The notes under the pieces: model-generated
Database searches by the model: none
Told to the model about the DNA's origin: nothing
What the model saw: the letters and a program-made list of their open reading frames with translations, nothing else
NCBI GenBank assembly: GCA_963521185.1
Contig: CAUQTV010000008.1
Location: 1-64,000, forward strand
Direction: 5' to 3'
DNA from: Enterobacter_D sp963521185
GTDB taxonomy: Bacteria; Pseudomonadota; Gammaproteobacteria; Enterobacterales; Enterobacteriaceae
DNA: 64,000 nt
Made by a program: the position numbers and the translations under genes
Shown here: one piece after another, positions 36,485 through 46,704 of the stretch
Layout of the letters: every line of letters begins with the position of its first letter
Numbering within the stretch: position 1 is the first letter of the stretch

Positions 36485-39400
36485 TTAGTCATCAGAATGA
36501 AACGCCGCTGCCGCTTTTTCAATTCTCTCTTTAACCTTCTGAAATTCATCACTCCAGCGACGTAAATCTGCTTTCTCTGGAATATTTCCGTGCAGGTTGA
36601 TGGCCGCATTTAATTCCTCACTTAGTTCAATAAGTGTTAACTCCTGTATGAGCTGCGCCATGCCTTTTATTTTATGAACTATTTGATTAACGCCTTCCAC
36701 ATTTTGACTCCTCAGCATGGTCTGGAACGTACGCTCATCTTCACGGTTTGTCGCTTCGAGTATAAAAAGCAATTGCTGGACTTTTTCACCACCGTCGATA
36801 AAACGCTTTAATGCGGTGAATAAAGGGGGTAACGGAGGTAACGCTTCAAAGAATTCGCCCTGGATGGGCAAAGTTATCTCGCTGGCGGAGTAAAATTGAA
36901 CAAGCATCTGCTGCAAGCCCTGGATCCCAATGGGTTTAACAAGGCAATCATTCATTCCTGCCGTCAGACAACGATGGAAAGTCTCAGGTCGGGCATCCGC
37001 TGTACACCCGATCACAATGACTTCCGCCCATCCCGGCGTATCGCGGATTATTTTTGTTAGCTGAAGGCCATTCATCACTGGCATATTACAATCGGTTATG
37101 ACCAAATCAGGAAGGTGTTGTTGCATATAAACGAGCGCTTCACTGCCGTTTTCTGCCTGCATAAAATGCGTTAACCCGAGATACGCCAACTGTTGTTGTA
37201 ACAACATGCGATTAGCTTCGAGATCGTCTACGATCAACACCCTTATCGCTTGCCAGCCATGTTTCCCTTCGACAACTTCAGGAAGTCTCTGCAATTCACC
37301 TTCATGCTGAGAAGCGATGCGAATAGGAAACCGTAAGAACACCGTCGTTCCGGTACCTTCTTCACTTTCAAGGTCAAGATTTCCTGACATTTTTTCAACC
37401 AGATTTCGGCATATCCATAATCCAAGACCAGAGCCGCCAGGCTGTGTCTGCTCGGCATCATGCACCTGACTAAAGGGACGGAACAACCCCTGTTGCGCAG
37501 ACGCTGACATCCCCATACCCGTATCGGAAATATCAATTTGCAGCTCACCTTGCGACAGAGAATCAGCAGACCAAATAACATCCATACTGACACTCCCCTT
37601 GTGGGTAAATTTTATAGCATTGCTCAGCAGGTTGCTGACCACCTGGCGGATACGCAGCATGTCTGCAATAACGTATTCAGGCATTTCGTTATCAACCCAA
37701 CAGGCGAGCTTAAGTCCTTTCTCAGCCGCTACCGGCTGATAAATACAGGATAACCTCTGTATCTCCTCCTTCAGATTGCATGGCTCCGGATGAATATCCA
37801 TCTGATCAGATTCAATACGCGCGGTATCAATAATATCGTTGAGTAGACGTAGCAACATTTGTGCAGAGGCAGAGACTGTTGCCAGCGCCTGACGGCTTAC
37901 TGGCTTGTCACTTTTCATTTCAAGCTCAAGTAGCCCTAGGATGGCATTCATTGGTGTGCGAAGCTCATGGCTCACTGTCGCCAGAAACGTACTTTTCGCC
38001 CTGTTCGCTGTATCCGCTTCAATACGCGCCGATACCAGTTGGCGTTCCACATCTTTACGGTGGCTGATATCCAGCCAGCCACCGAGGAGGTTTGCATCCG
38101 TATCACCTAAGGGAATAATCCATAAATAAAGATCGCGCTCTACTCCACGGATGGTGAATTTCATATCGCGCAGTAAAACGTCTCCGGTACGCTGAACAAC
38201 ATCACACAGTCGGCCAATCTCGAAATCAAATGGCGTATCTTCAGGCCAGCCTTGCTCAGGGGAAAATTGCCAGTGTTGCTCGTGGGAATCAGCAAAGTGC
38301 TGGTTATACGTTTCAAGGTTTCCATCCACCGTCCGGATGAATACGGCAAAAGGCAACCCGTTGATTAAATTCTCCCTGAGTTTCAGTCGACGTCGCAAAC
38401 CCGTCGCCTGCCTCCATTTCTTAAAGAGCATATATCCTAGCCAAAGACCGCCCATCAGCAATAACACTGAAGCGGCTTCAAGCAGGTTAATGAGCCAGCC
38501 AGATGGTGCCCCCACCAAAGAATAAAGACTGCTATCCTGATAAACACTCCAGTCGCTGAGTAGATTTTCACTCTCTTCCTGAGTCAGAGAGCCGATAACT
38601 TTATCCATTATGCCCAACAGCACCGGAGAGGTGTCCTGGATCCCAAACACAAGTGGTATTGCTGACTCACTGGCGATCGTTGCCACTTTCAGCGATGGCT
38701 GAAGTGGCATAGCGGCCAGGTAATTTGCTGTGAGCAAATCTGCAACGGCAGCATCTATTTTTCCTTGCTGTAGCCACTCTTGCAGCGTCAACATATCCGG
38801 TGAGGGAACAAATTCAACACGCTTGGTCACGTCTCTGTCAAGGATGATAGACGCGGGATTATTAACTGCCAGATAACCGACTTTACGACCGGAAAGATCG
38901 TTTATTGAGTTAATATTATTATTATCACCCCGGACTAAAACAGACCACAACATCCGTGCCATTGGTAAGGTAAAGTCCATATGTGCCTTATTTTTGCCAG
39001 CCGTCGTTGTGACGAGCAACTTAACCTTGCCATCCATAAATTTTTCATAAGAATCTGCTGCCGAATTCACAATAACAGGTCTAAATATAATGCCGGTACG
39101 CTTGCTGATGAGATCGAGGTAACTAACAGCTAATCCCCCCATCTGTCCTGAACGGGTCATTTTGAACAAGACCGGAATCCAGTTCTGCTGTGCGGCATAA
39201 TAGATAACAGGGTTATCTTCAATCCATTTAACTTCTTGCTTACTTAGACGCACGGTCGCTTCAATGTTGTAGTGTGGTTTGAATCCCGACCATCGGATCT
39301 GAATATCTGCTGCGGCGCGCGTTGAAATATTCAGGAGAGCAGCGTTAAGAGTATCGATCAGTTTTTTTCCACTTTTCAAGGCGATAAACGAGTATGGAGC

Positions 39401-40135
39401 AGAATGGAAAGAGGTGAAATTTCGGATTTCAAGGCTCAGCAATTGCATTCGATCAATAATAAAATTTGTCGCCGTGGCATTTCCCACGTACAAATCTGCT
39501 TTACCGTAGGAGACAGCAAGCAATCCCTGTAATTGAGAGGGATAAATCGTAATATGATCCTGCTGGTAGTTTGAAAGTAAGGCTGCGGACAAGGGTTCCG
39601 TGCGTGAAATGGCGATACGCTCAGGATGACGATGTTGTTTTCCTTGCCATTTTTTGGATCGTACTTCTACAGAGAGATTGGTAAAAAAGGGGCGGGATGC
39701 CATCTGGTCATCCTGAGGAAGGATTGGCGTTCCCATAATCACATCAACATCATGATCCTCTAATGCCTTGACCATTAGCGCGTAATCACAGTAGCCAATA
39801 ATACTAAATTTTACGGGTAAAATATCAGCTAATACATTCAGGTAATCAGGAACGACTCCCCTGACAACATGATCGCTGGTCTGGAATACAAAAGGGATAT
39901 TTCCAACACCAACCACACCGACTTTGATCACGGGATTATTTTTTTGGAACTCTGTAATTCCAGGAATAGGCTCGAAGGGTTCTGTAAAATTTTGCGCGGA
40001 GCTTAATACCTCCATCGGGATCCCTTGTTGACAGGTCTGCGCTATCGAAACCAGGGGAAATAAGAATAAACTTAGCAGCAAATACAAAAAGCGACCAGCA
40101 TTTGATTTGCTAGACCAGATTATGGTTATGTGCAT
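36485..40135 (-). CDS. EvgS/BvgS-like hybrid sensor histidine kinase
   Basis: A 1216-residue unorthodox kinase. It has a signal sequence (about 1-33) and two tandem periplasmic Venus-flytrap (SBP_bac_3) domains (about 66-295 and 305-535). One transmembrane helix (about 548-570) and a PAS domain (about 590-690) follow. HisKA has phosphorylatable His723 in VSHELRTPMN, then come the ATPase (SGLGLWICRNLVEKM) and a receiver with Asp1015 (VITDCNMPVMNG). The C-terminal HPt domain has His1154 (VHKIKGMAQ). All phosphorelay residues are present. Its start overlaps the end of the response-regulator gene by 26 bases. It resembles EvgS of E. coli and BvgS of Bordetella in layout. The signal is unknown. 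The nearby fimbrial operon is a likely target. Confidence 0.92.
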   Translation of the reverse strand: MHITIIWSSKSNAGRFLYLLLSLFLFPLVSIAQTCQQGIPMEVLSSAQNFTEPFEPIPGITEFQKNNPVIKVGVVGVGNIPFVFQTSDHVVRGVVPDYLNVLADILPVKFSIIGYCDYALMVKALEDHDVDVIMGTPILPQDDQMASRPFFTNLSVEVRSKKWQGKQHRHPERIAISRTEPLSAALLSNYQQDHITIYPSQLQGLLAVSYGKADLYVGNATATNFIIDRMQLLSLEIRNFTSFHSAPYSFIALKSGKKLIDTLNAALLNISTRAAADIQIRWSGFKPHYNIEATVRLSKQEVKWIEDNPVIYYAAQQNWIPVLFKMTRSGQMGGLAVSYLDLISKRTGIIFRPVIVNSAADSYEKFMDGKVKLLVTTTAGKNKAHMDFTLPMARMLWSVLVRGDNNNINSINDLSGRKVGYLAVNNPASIILDRDVTKRVEFVPSPDMLTLQEWLQQGKIDAAVADLLTANYLAAMPLQPSLKVATIASESAIPLVFGIQDTSPVLLGIMDKVIGSLTQEESENLLSDWSVYQDSSLYSLVGAPSGWLINLLEAASVLLLMGGLWLGYMLFKKWRQATGLRRRLKLRENLINGLPFAVFIRTVDGNLETYNQHFADSHEQHWQFSPEQGWPEDTPFDFEIGRLCDVVQRTGDVLLRDMKFTIRGVERDLYLWIIPLGDTDANLLGGWLDISHRKDVERQLVSARIEADTANRAKSTFLATVSHELRTPMNAILGLLELEMKSDKPVSRQALATVSASAQMLLRLLNDIIDTARIESDQMDIHPEPCNLKEEIQRLSCIYQPVAAEKGLKLACWVDNEMPEYVIADMLRIRQVVSNLLSNAIKFTHKGSVSMDVIWSADSLSQGELQIDISDTGMGMSASAQQGLFRPFSQVHDAEQTQPGGSGLGLWICRNLVEKMSGNLDLESEEGTGTTVFLRFPIRIASQHEGELQRLPEVVEGKHGWQAIRVLIVDDLEANRMLLQQQLAYLGLTHFMQAENGSEALVYMQQHLPDLVITDCNMPVMNGLQLTKIIRDTPGWAEVIVIGCTADARPETFHRCLTAGMNDCLVKPIGIQGLQQMLVQFYSASEITLPIQGEFFEALPPLPPLFTALKRFIDGGEKVQQLLFILEATNREDERTFQTMLRSQNVEGVNQIVHKIKGMAQLIQELTLIELSEELNAAINLHGNIPEKADLRRWSDEFQKVKERIEKAAAAFHSDD

Positions 40136-40742
40136 AATTGGCCAGTTCCATCAACGACGTGACATTAAGCTTTTCCATTATTCTGATTTTGTATGTACTT
40201 ACCGTCTTATTACTAATCGTCATGTTCTCTGCAATTTGTTTATTTGATAGACCGCTAACTAAATGTTTGAGCACTTCAATTTCTCGGGTGGAAAGTCTCA
40301 TTGCTGATTCGATTGGTTTATCGGGATCAAATCCTTTCGAAACCATGTTGATAACATCATGGGAAAAGAAAGAATAACCACGAAGAACATTTTTAGCAGC
40401 AAAAAGGATATCGCTAATATCTTTATCTTTACTGATGAATCCATCCGCGCCTAACTTCATTGCCCGATAGGCATACACAGTTTCATTTTTTGCAGAAAGG
40501 AACAGGATTTTTCCTGAAACCTTCATATTCCGTAACTTTTTCAAAAAGACAAAACCATCATAATGAGGAAGCGAAATATCAATGAGGAATAAATCTATAA
40601 CATTTTCTTTTGCGATTTCGAGAGCCTCATCCCCACAGCTAGCTTCATATATTTCATCAAACTGAGGATCCTGTGACAATAATGATCCAACAGCCATACG
40701 AATAGCAGGATGGTCATCAATAATGATAGCTGAACTCATCAT
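40110..40742 (-). CDS. EvgA/BvgA-like response regulator
   Basis: A 210-residue regulator with an N-terminal receiver (AIIIDDHPAIRMAVGSLL; phospho-acceptor Asp55 in FLIDISLPHYDG). The C-terminal LuxR/NarL helix-turn-helix is LSTREIEVLKHLVSGLSNKQ, IAENMTISNKTVSTYK. It is encoded directly before and overlapping the hybrid kinase, as evgA-evgS. Probably controls the fimbrial genes upstream on the same strand, although this is inference. Confidence 0.92.
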   Translation of the reverse strand: MMSSAIIIDDHPAIRMAVGSLLSQDPQFDEIYEASCGDEALEIAKENVIDLFLIDISLPHYDGFVFLKKLRNMKVSGKILFLSAKNETVYAYRAMKLGADGFISKDKDISDILFAAKNVLRGYSFFSHDVINMVSKGFDPDKPIESAMRLSTREIEVLKHLVSGLSNKQIAENMTISNKTVSTYKIRIMEKLNVTSLMELANYAHNHNLV

Positions 40743-40867
40743 CTATCCCTCATCAATAGATAGCGCACTGGTGGCATTTTGATTAGTGCAAGTAGTATGG
40801 CGTAACTCATCGTTTTACACAAGGAAACCACATCCGATCTGCATGCTTCCGGTCATTTGGTAAAGTA

Positions 40868-41323
40868 TCAATCTCCAGCCGCTTCACCGTAAAGATCATT
40901 CGCCAGGTCTTCAGGCCAGCTCTGCATTTGTCCACAATCGTAAGTATGTGAACCCAATGATAAAGTATAGTTAGTCCCCTTTTTATCATCCTGTGACTGC
41001 CCCCAAAGTACAAACATTTTTTTATTCTCTTGCTTAATGAAGGTCTGCGAAAGTGCATCAAATTTAACAGGCTGGAATTTAGAGAATGAAAACATTTTTG
41101 TCATGGGTTTTTCTGAAACGAAAGTATCCCACTCATTGCTATTTTTGTTAAGAATGCCAATCATTACAGAGGCATCCTCAAGGGTAACGGCTTGAATTTC
41201 TATTTTTTTCCCACATACCTGGTGGCTTTCAGCCCTGATGTTTCCAAGCATAGGAACATCTGTCGCAAAAGCCAGGAACGGAAATGCAGCAATAGTTATA
41301 AAGGTAGTTAGTTTATATTTCAT
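40868..41323 (-). CDS. Small secreted protein of unknown function
   Basis: A 151-residue precursor with a clear signal peptide (MKYKLTTFITIAAFPFLAFA) and two Cys in the mature part (VCGKK and YDCGQ) likely to pair in the periplasm. I do not recognise the family. The ATG overlaps the end of the LuxR-type gene by 4 bases, so it belongs to the fimbrial operon. A periplasmic role in assembly or sensing is possible. Confidence 0.7.
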   Translation of the reverse strand: MKYKLTTFITIAAFPFLAFATDVPMLGNIRAESHQVCGKKIEIQAVTLEDASVMIGILNKNSNEWDTFVSEKPMTKMFSFSKFQPVKFDALSQTFIKQENKKMFVLWGQSQDDKKGTNYTLSLGSHTYDCGQMQSWPEDLANDLYGEAAGD

Positions 41324-41997
41324 CGGTCAGGACTCATTTCATTTATGACTATCACAGTCTGTAGTTTTCTCTGTGCAGTTATAAGGGTATGTTTTAAAAA
41401 TAGTTCAGTCGTTGTGCGCACTCCCAACTTTAGCATCGCATTTCGCTTATGCCGGCTAATTGACTGAATCGAAAGATTAAAACCCCTGGATATCTGATTT
41501 GGTGTTCGGCCCTTTGCCAAAAATGACAGAACCAATGTTTCCAAATTTGTCATTTCGACTTCCCTTACAGGCTTTCTGTCTCTGGATTTAAAAAATCGCA
41601 GAAGCTTGTTTTTTACAGACACAATACCAGAGTGAGAGGAAAGAAAACAAACTCGCTCAGATTTATACATATTGCTAAGCAATCGATAGACAGATTCATC
41701 ACCGAATACAATAGCATAATCAACAATTGGTCTACTCATCATTATGTTACAGACTTCCGCCAGATTCTCTCCTGAAAAAACATAAACAGAAAGATACGAA
41801 AAGTTATGGAGTTTCAAAAAATCAGCAATGCGCTGGCTAAATATGTTATTTAACAGTGTCATCACGCCAGCTTCAAAATATTTATCCAAACAATGAACAA
41901 GCTGTATCTCTCCAGGAACCTCATAATAAGAACATCCATACGATTTATACTTATTGCAATCGAGCAACGTGCTTAATGGATTTACCATGGTCGTCAT
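41320..41997 (-). CDS. LuxR-type regulator at the end of the fimbrial operon
   Basis: About 225 residues with a C-terminal LuxR-type helix-turn-helix (TNLETLVLSFLAKGRTPNQI, SRGFNLSIQSISRHKRNAML). The N-terminal half (about 1-140) lacks the usual acidic pocket of a receiver domain and is not recognisable. The start is uncertain: ATGs at 42024, 41997 and 41988 all overlap the chaperone gene by 38-74 bases; I use 41997. Operon position suggests it feeds back on fimbrial expression. Confidence 0.75.
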   Translation of the reverse strand: MTTMVNPLSTLLDCNKYKSYGCSYYEVPGEIQLVHCLDKYFEAGVMTLLNNIFSQRIADFLKLHNFSYLSVYVFSGENLAEVCNIMMSRPIVDYAIVFGDESVYRLLSNMYKSERVCFLSSHSGIVSVKNKLLRFFKSRDRKPVREVEMTNLETLVLSFLAKGRTPNQISRGFNLSIQSISRHKRNAMLKLGVRTTTELFLKHTLITAQRKLQTVIVINEMSPDR

Positions 41998-42742
41998 ATA
42001 AAATAAAATCCAACATTTGCCCATGAAGTGACACTTTAGAATTTGGTATCAAAATACGATAGTCATGACCAGAAAAAGGCGCTGTCATCATGTCCATCTG
42101 CTGGTCAGAAAAATATTTCTTCCCATCGATATCAACACTCATCTGACCAAATGATGCATAAAATGGCGTATCATTTTGGCAATGAATAACCTGCACTCCA
42201 TTTTTATCTTGCACCGTAAATTTCATTTTCTTAAGTGCTAATTGAGGATCGTCAGACAAACTACCCGGTCGATAAAAAATCTTCAGCTGTGTATTAATGG
42301 CTAACTCAATGTGCGCCCCCTCTTCCTTTTTGGCGATGGGCGGGATCTCATAAATATTTAACCAATAAACAGATTCACGATCCTGAGGGAGGCGATCGCC
42401 CCTATAAATAACCTTCATACCCTTGATACCTGCAGGTTCCATGCGAAACACTGACGGCACAGGTATAAACGGAGCGTTCGCCTGGTCTGAAGTACCAGAG
42501 GTATCTCCGTTATCAGTCCACGTTTGCACAATGACTGGATATTTATTAGTGTTTGCGAGCATTAAAGTCTGCTCGCTTTTATCATCTTTATAAACTAATC
42601 GGGTACTGGATGCGACTATGCCGGCCCGTGCCTGATTTACAAACGTCACGACCCCGAGCAACATCAGCGTATACACTAATGATTGCAGTGCCTGAAAACA
42701 AACTCGCTTCACCTTATTCTTTTGCATTTCAATACCCATCAC
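41951..42742 (-). CDS. Second periplasmic fimbrial chaperone
   Basis: A PapD-like chaperone of about 263 residues. After a signal sequence (ending VNQARA) come two Ig-like domains. The G1 donor-strand region and the conserved FRMEPAGIKGMKVIYRGD, LPQDRESVYWLNIYEIPP motifs are visible. It overlaps the adhesin gene by 4 bases. Having a second chaperone after the tip adhesin suggests one dedicated to that adhesin. It shares family motifs with the first chaperone but the sequence is clearly different. Confidence 0.9.
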   Translation of the reverse strand: MMGIEMQKNKVKRVCFQALQSLVYTLMLLGVVTFVNQARAGIVASSTRLVYKDDKSEQTLMLANTNKYPVIVQTWTDNGDTSGTSDQANAPFIPVPSVFRMEPAGIKGMKVIYRGDRLPQDRESVYWLNIYEIPPIAKKEEGAHIELAINTQLKIFYRPGSLSDDPQLALKKMKFTVQDKNGVQVIHCQNDTPFYASFGQMSVDIDGKKYFSDQQMDMMTAPFSGHDYRILIPNSKVSLHGQMLDFILYDDHGKSIKHVARLQ

Positions 42743-44064
42743 TGCACCTTCACCAGCACATACGCCATCGCATCAACCTTACCGGCCTTTGGCGTCTGAC
42801 CAGGTAAAGCTTCAAGAATAGCGCTATAAGTACTTTCGTAAGTGGTATAACCGCCGTTTGTACCGTTAGAAGTGGCATTGCTAAGTACCGGGTACCATCC
42901 AGAATTTTCGGCGCTAGCACAATCACTTACACAAGGTGCCCAGCCAGTAAAATAGCGCTGCATCCCAGCACTATCCTCAAGTCGAATCCCAACACCTGTC
43001 GCGACTGATGTATCAGTGCCATAACCATCTGACAACAGGTAGCTCACGCCACCAGCACCATTCACCAGGTTAATCTTTTGAGCCGCTATATAGGCAGGCA
43101 TTGATGTCTGAATCGCTATCGATGTTTGCCCATGACTGACACCTGAATCCACACCATCCTGGCATCGAATTTCCACGTTGAAATTTGCCGACCGGTTGCC
43201 GCCTGCCACAAGTTCTGCCGGTGAAATTTTCGCGAAAGTTACCACGGGCGTAGTGCTCACAACGCCGCAGGTATTGTTGTTGGTTACAGTGGAAGGCCCT
43301 ATGTTCATTCCGAATGCGTAATAGCGAACTAGCCCCCACCCGGGAAAATTAGTATTTGAATCCAGACCAATCTCTGTAAGCTCAACTCCTGGACCAGAAA
43401 ATGCAACGTATCCATTCGGCTGTTGACAGTTATAAGGCCCTGTATAGTCAGCCGCTGCTGGTCCGGGACAGCCCCATGAAGCGAATCCAGGAGTGGGATC
43501 GTATTGATCTGTTTTGATCAATTCAGCCCGTATTGCACTAAAGTCTTGCCCTCTGATTTGAATTTTATCCCCGACAGTTGCATAGTGTGTGATTGGTGTT
43601 TTCTGCCAAATCCTGGTAAATTCCAAACCAGAATCGGCCTCCACTAATTTAAGTGCCGTATAACGAAAAAAAGTCTGAAAATAATTATCGCCAAAGTTTG
43701 TAAAACCACCGACATTGCTGTCTCCATTCGTGGCAAACACCTGATAAATATTATTCGCATCAGCCAAATCACACTCAAACAGAACGGTATCAGGTTCAAT
43801 GCCACCTTTTGAAGGAAAAAGAGTAAAAAAAGAAGTTGCCAAAATTGTTCCGACCGGTTGCAAATCATTACTGGTTAAGTTGATATTGCCTAAATTCATC
43901 GGTGCACCAAGCGTATCGCCCCCACTATCTTGGAAATTTTTACGAACGCAAGTTGCTGACGCATTAAATGTTGTTGCGCCAAAGGTAAATAGTATAATCA
44001 AAAGCAATACATTTTTTATTCTTCTACAACCAGAATTTTTCATTGATTGAATAAAGCGTTTCAT
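42739..44064 (-). CDS. Fimbrial tip adhesin
   Basis: A 441-residue two-domain precursor with an N-terminal signal peptide (ends TFNASA). The N-terminal lectin-like domain (about 38-265) carries several Cys. The C-terminal pilin domain (about 270-441) begins NNTCGVVSTTPVVTF and ends with the typical aromatic/hydrophobic beta strand AMAYVLVKVQ used in donor-strand exchange. It lies after the usher, the standard place for a two-domain adhesin. The receptor is not predictable. Confidence 0.85.
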   Translation of the reverse strand: MKRFIQSMKNSGCRRIKNVLLLIILFTFGATTFNASATCVRKNFQDSGGDTLGAPMNLGNINLTSNDLQPVGTILATSFFTLFPSKGGIEPDTVLFECDLADANNIYQVFATNGDSNVGGFTNFGDNYFQTFFRYTALKLVEADSGLEFTRIWQKTPITHYATVGDKIQIRGQDFSAIRAELIKTDQYDPTPGFASWGCPGPAAADYTGPYNCQQPNGYVAFSGPGVELTEIGLDSNTNFPGWGLVRYYAFGMNIGPSTVTNNNTCGVVSTTPVVTFAKISPAELVAGGNRSANFNVEIRCQDGVDSGVSHGQTSIAIQTSMPAYIAAQKINLVNGAGGVSYLLSDGYGTDTSVATGVGIRLEDSAGMQRYFTGWAPCVSDCASAENSGWYPVLSNATSNGTNGGYTTYESTYSAILEALPGQTPKAGKVDAMAYVLVKVQ

Positions 44065-44083
44065 TTTCGTTCCTACAATTCGA

Positions 44084-46648
44084 TCAATCAGCCAGGCACA
44101 CGCCGGTGGTTTTAATCAATGACTGATCTTTTTCCGGTGTACCCAAGTTATAATTCAGAGAACACTGCTGATCGTCATCCCATTTGATCAGGAGCTTGCC
44201 AGTCAATCCAGAAGCGCGAAGATAAGCCTGTCCCGCCTGGCCCATCATGCCTACCAGTTTGCCTTTATCGTAAACATCTGCACCCATTGGAATAATTTGT
44301 CCATTAGGGAGCGTGGTTTGCAACAGCACCGGATATCCCATTAAGGTACGGAATTTAATTTTCACTGCGGCCCCAGCGGAAGGTGCAACACGGCGTGAGC
44401 CATCCTGTAACTCGGCATTAGGAGAAATACCCTCAGGATCCAGGCTGACTGTGTTATAGCGATAAGGCATCAACGTCGGCACCAGTGCATAACCAAATCG
44501 ATCAATGGTTGCTGCCTGACCATCCATAATTCTTGCACCTTCTGCCCCCTTCGCCTCAATCAGACCGAAGGTATCGCTAAGATAAGGTCCGAAGGTAACA
44601 CCGCCGCTGTGAACCGCTACAGACCCATGAGCTGTGGCCGATCCCTGTAGATAATCGCGTCCTTTCGAACCACTCAGACCAAGCTGAGTGTAAGCAAAGC
44701 GTTGCTGCATACTGCCGCCAATCGTGGTTTCGTCACCAATTTCCTGACGTGAAACGTCTGCACTGTATGAGAAATCGTGATTATCACCTGCTGTACCAGA
44801 GAGTGAAGTTTGATACTGATTTCCTCCCTCGTGGCTATGTGACGCCGAAGAACTCACATACGGTGAATTTGGGCTACTGCCTAACGGGAAGGAGACCGTC
44901 AACTGAGTCAGTGTTTCTTTTTCAGTCTGCGAAGTACCGGCGTTAGGGGTCCATGCATTTGGATCTTCTGAATCCCACGAACTTTGCGGTGTTTGCTGGT
45001 AACGAGTTGTGCGCTGACGAGACACACTCAACCCCAAAGAGACATTGCCAAACATCGTGCTGTAACCGAACTGCAACTGTGTATCTCGGGAACGACCATC
45101 ACGATAGTCCTGCGAGGAGCCTGATAAGAACACCGAACCGTAATTCTTCAGGCTCTGATTCAATGAGATTTCATAGCGAGAACGCTGTAGATAGCTTGGA
45201 GATTGCCAGTGAGAGCCAGAGTTTCTCACTGCAAATACGTCACTCAGTTCACGATAGCCTTTGGTCGAGTAGCGATAGCCTGCAATTCCAAGCGTTGTTC
45301 CCGTTGGCTGAAAGGTTCGGCTGAATGCTGCCCTTGCCATCCACCCAGCCTGATCTCCGGCATCGGCGTAGTGCGCGTGAGAATAGGTCAAATCAAGACC
45401 AAATGCCCCGATGAAGTTTGTTAAAACTCCCCCCATCGTGGCTGCGGTATAGCCATTCGCTATACGTAAACCGGAGTTGCCAGTCACACTGTTGCTAAGC
45501 CCGCGCTGGTAAGTCAGCTCGCCAAAGACATCCTTCCCTCCAACGTCACGAACTCGCCCCACCGAGGCGTTATAGTGGCTAATACCAGGACGTAGTGATT
45601 CTGGAACAGAAGCATATGGCACATCGAAAGTGCTTTCAGATCCATCCGCTTCTTTGATAACAACGGTTAAATCGCCACCGTATTTCGTGGCAGAGAGATC
45701 GCTAATCTCAAAAGAGCCTGGTGGTACGGTACTTTCGTAAATTGTGCGCCCTTTCTGATAAACCGTAACGCGGGCGTTCGTCTTCGCAATCCCCCGGATG
45801 GTCGGTGCATATCCACGCATAGAATCCGGTAGCATTCGATCGTCGGAGCTTAATGAAACCCCACGGAAACCAAGGCTTGAGAATAGCTGTCCTGGGGTAA
45901 ACGTTTCACCCAGGGTCATATCACTACGGATAAACGGCAATGCGCGTTGCACGTAAGTACGGTCTCGTTCCCACTTGCTACCATAATCATCATGCCGCCA
46001 TGAACCTTGCTGACGGAAACGCCACATTCCGGCGTTAATACCGCCTGATAATCCGACATAAGAAGAATCAATACGCATATTGCCCGTGCCAGCGCTTGTC
46101 TGGACGTGATACTGGTTTGCATTGTAGTTAACAAAACCAATCGATTCGCCTTCATCCAGATTCGCGGGATCGACATAACCACGTGGCAGCGTCACAACAA
46201 GGTTCTGCGGAACAGACAAATCCAGGCGCAGATGGCCGAAATCAAAATCGCTTCGGCTACCTGGTAAATAATCCGTGATAAAAACGCACTGGGATTGATC
46301 AGTCAGTTTTGATAAAACGGCCGGTCTAACACCAATACGCAAAAGTTGTTTTTTTGTCAAACACCCTTCAGATTTCTGATTGTGATCGTCAAATTTAATA
46401 TCCATACGATCAACAAGACGTGCATTAATATAAACATCAACCTGATAGTCGCCTGGTTCAACATTATTAGCAGTATTAAACCGGGATAATGATTTTATAT
46501 TCAGATTATTACCACGGAGAAGCGAATCATCAAAGGTATATTCTTCATTGGCCTTTAACGGTGTAGTCGCTACGCTTACAGCTGAGGCCACCGGAGATAA
46601 AGCCAGTAAAAGTGTCAATGGACATGACAGCCAATAGTAAAATTTCAC
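44084..46648 (-). CDS. Fimbrial outer-membrane usher
   Basis: A FimD/PapC-family usher of about 854 residues that forms the 24-strand pore for pilus assembly. A signal peptide ending VASA is followed by the N-terminal chaperone-binding domain (YTFDDSLLRGNNLNIKSLSR) and the barrel with a plug. Two C-terminal domains close it, with a last Cys pair (QQCSLNYNL ... TTGVCLAD). No ATG begins the frame: the GTG at 46648 gives a proper signal peptide, while a TTG at 46696 would add 16 residues. Confidence 0.92.
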   Translation of the reverse strand: MKFYYWLSCPLTLLLALSPVASAVSVATTPLKANEEYTFDDSLLRGNNLNIKSLSRFNTANNVEPGDYQVDVYINARLVDRMDIKFDDHNQKSEGCLTKKQLLRIGVRPAVLSKLTDQSQCVFITDYLPGSRSDFDFGHLRLDLSVPQNLVVTLPRGYVDPANLDEGESIGFVNYNANQYHVQTSAGTGNMRIDSSYVGLSGGINAGMWRFRQQGSWRHDDYGSKWERDRTYVQRALPFIRSDMTLGETFTPGQLFSSLGFRGVSLSSDDRMLPDSMRGYAPTIRGIAKTNARVTVYQKGRTIYESTVPPGSFEISDLSATKYGGDLTVVIKEADGSESTFDVPYASVPESLRPGISHYNASVGRVRDVGGKDVFGELTYQRGLSNSVTGNSGLRIANGYTAATMGGVLTNFIGAFGLDLTYSHAHYADAGDQAGWMARAAFSRTFQPTGTTLGIAGYRYSTKGYRELSDVFAVRNSGSHWQSPSYLQRSRYEISLNQSLKNYGSVFLSGSSQDYRDGRSRDTQLQFGYSTMFGNVSLGLSVSRQRTTRYQQTPQSSWDSEDPNAWTPNAGTSQTEKETLTQLTVSFPLGSSPNSPYVSSSASHSHEGGNQYQTSLSGTAGDNHDFSYSADVSRQEIGDETTIGGSMQQRFAYTQLGLSGSKGRDYLQGSATAHGSVAVHSGGVTFGPYLSDTFGLIEAKGAEGARIMDGQAATIDRFGYALVPTLMPYRYNTVSLDPEGISPNAELQDGSRRVAPSAGAAVKIKFRTLMGYPVLLQTTLPNGQIIPMGADVYDKGKLVGMMGQAGQAYLRASGLTGKLLIKWDDDQQCSLNYNLGTPEKDQSLIKTTGVCLAD

Positions 46649-46704
46649 AACGCCACCCGTTCGACTAATATTAAAAGCGAAGATGTTTACAAACAACAGT
46701 AAAA

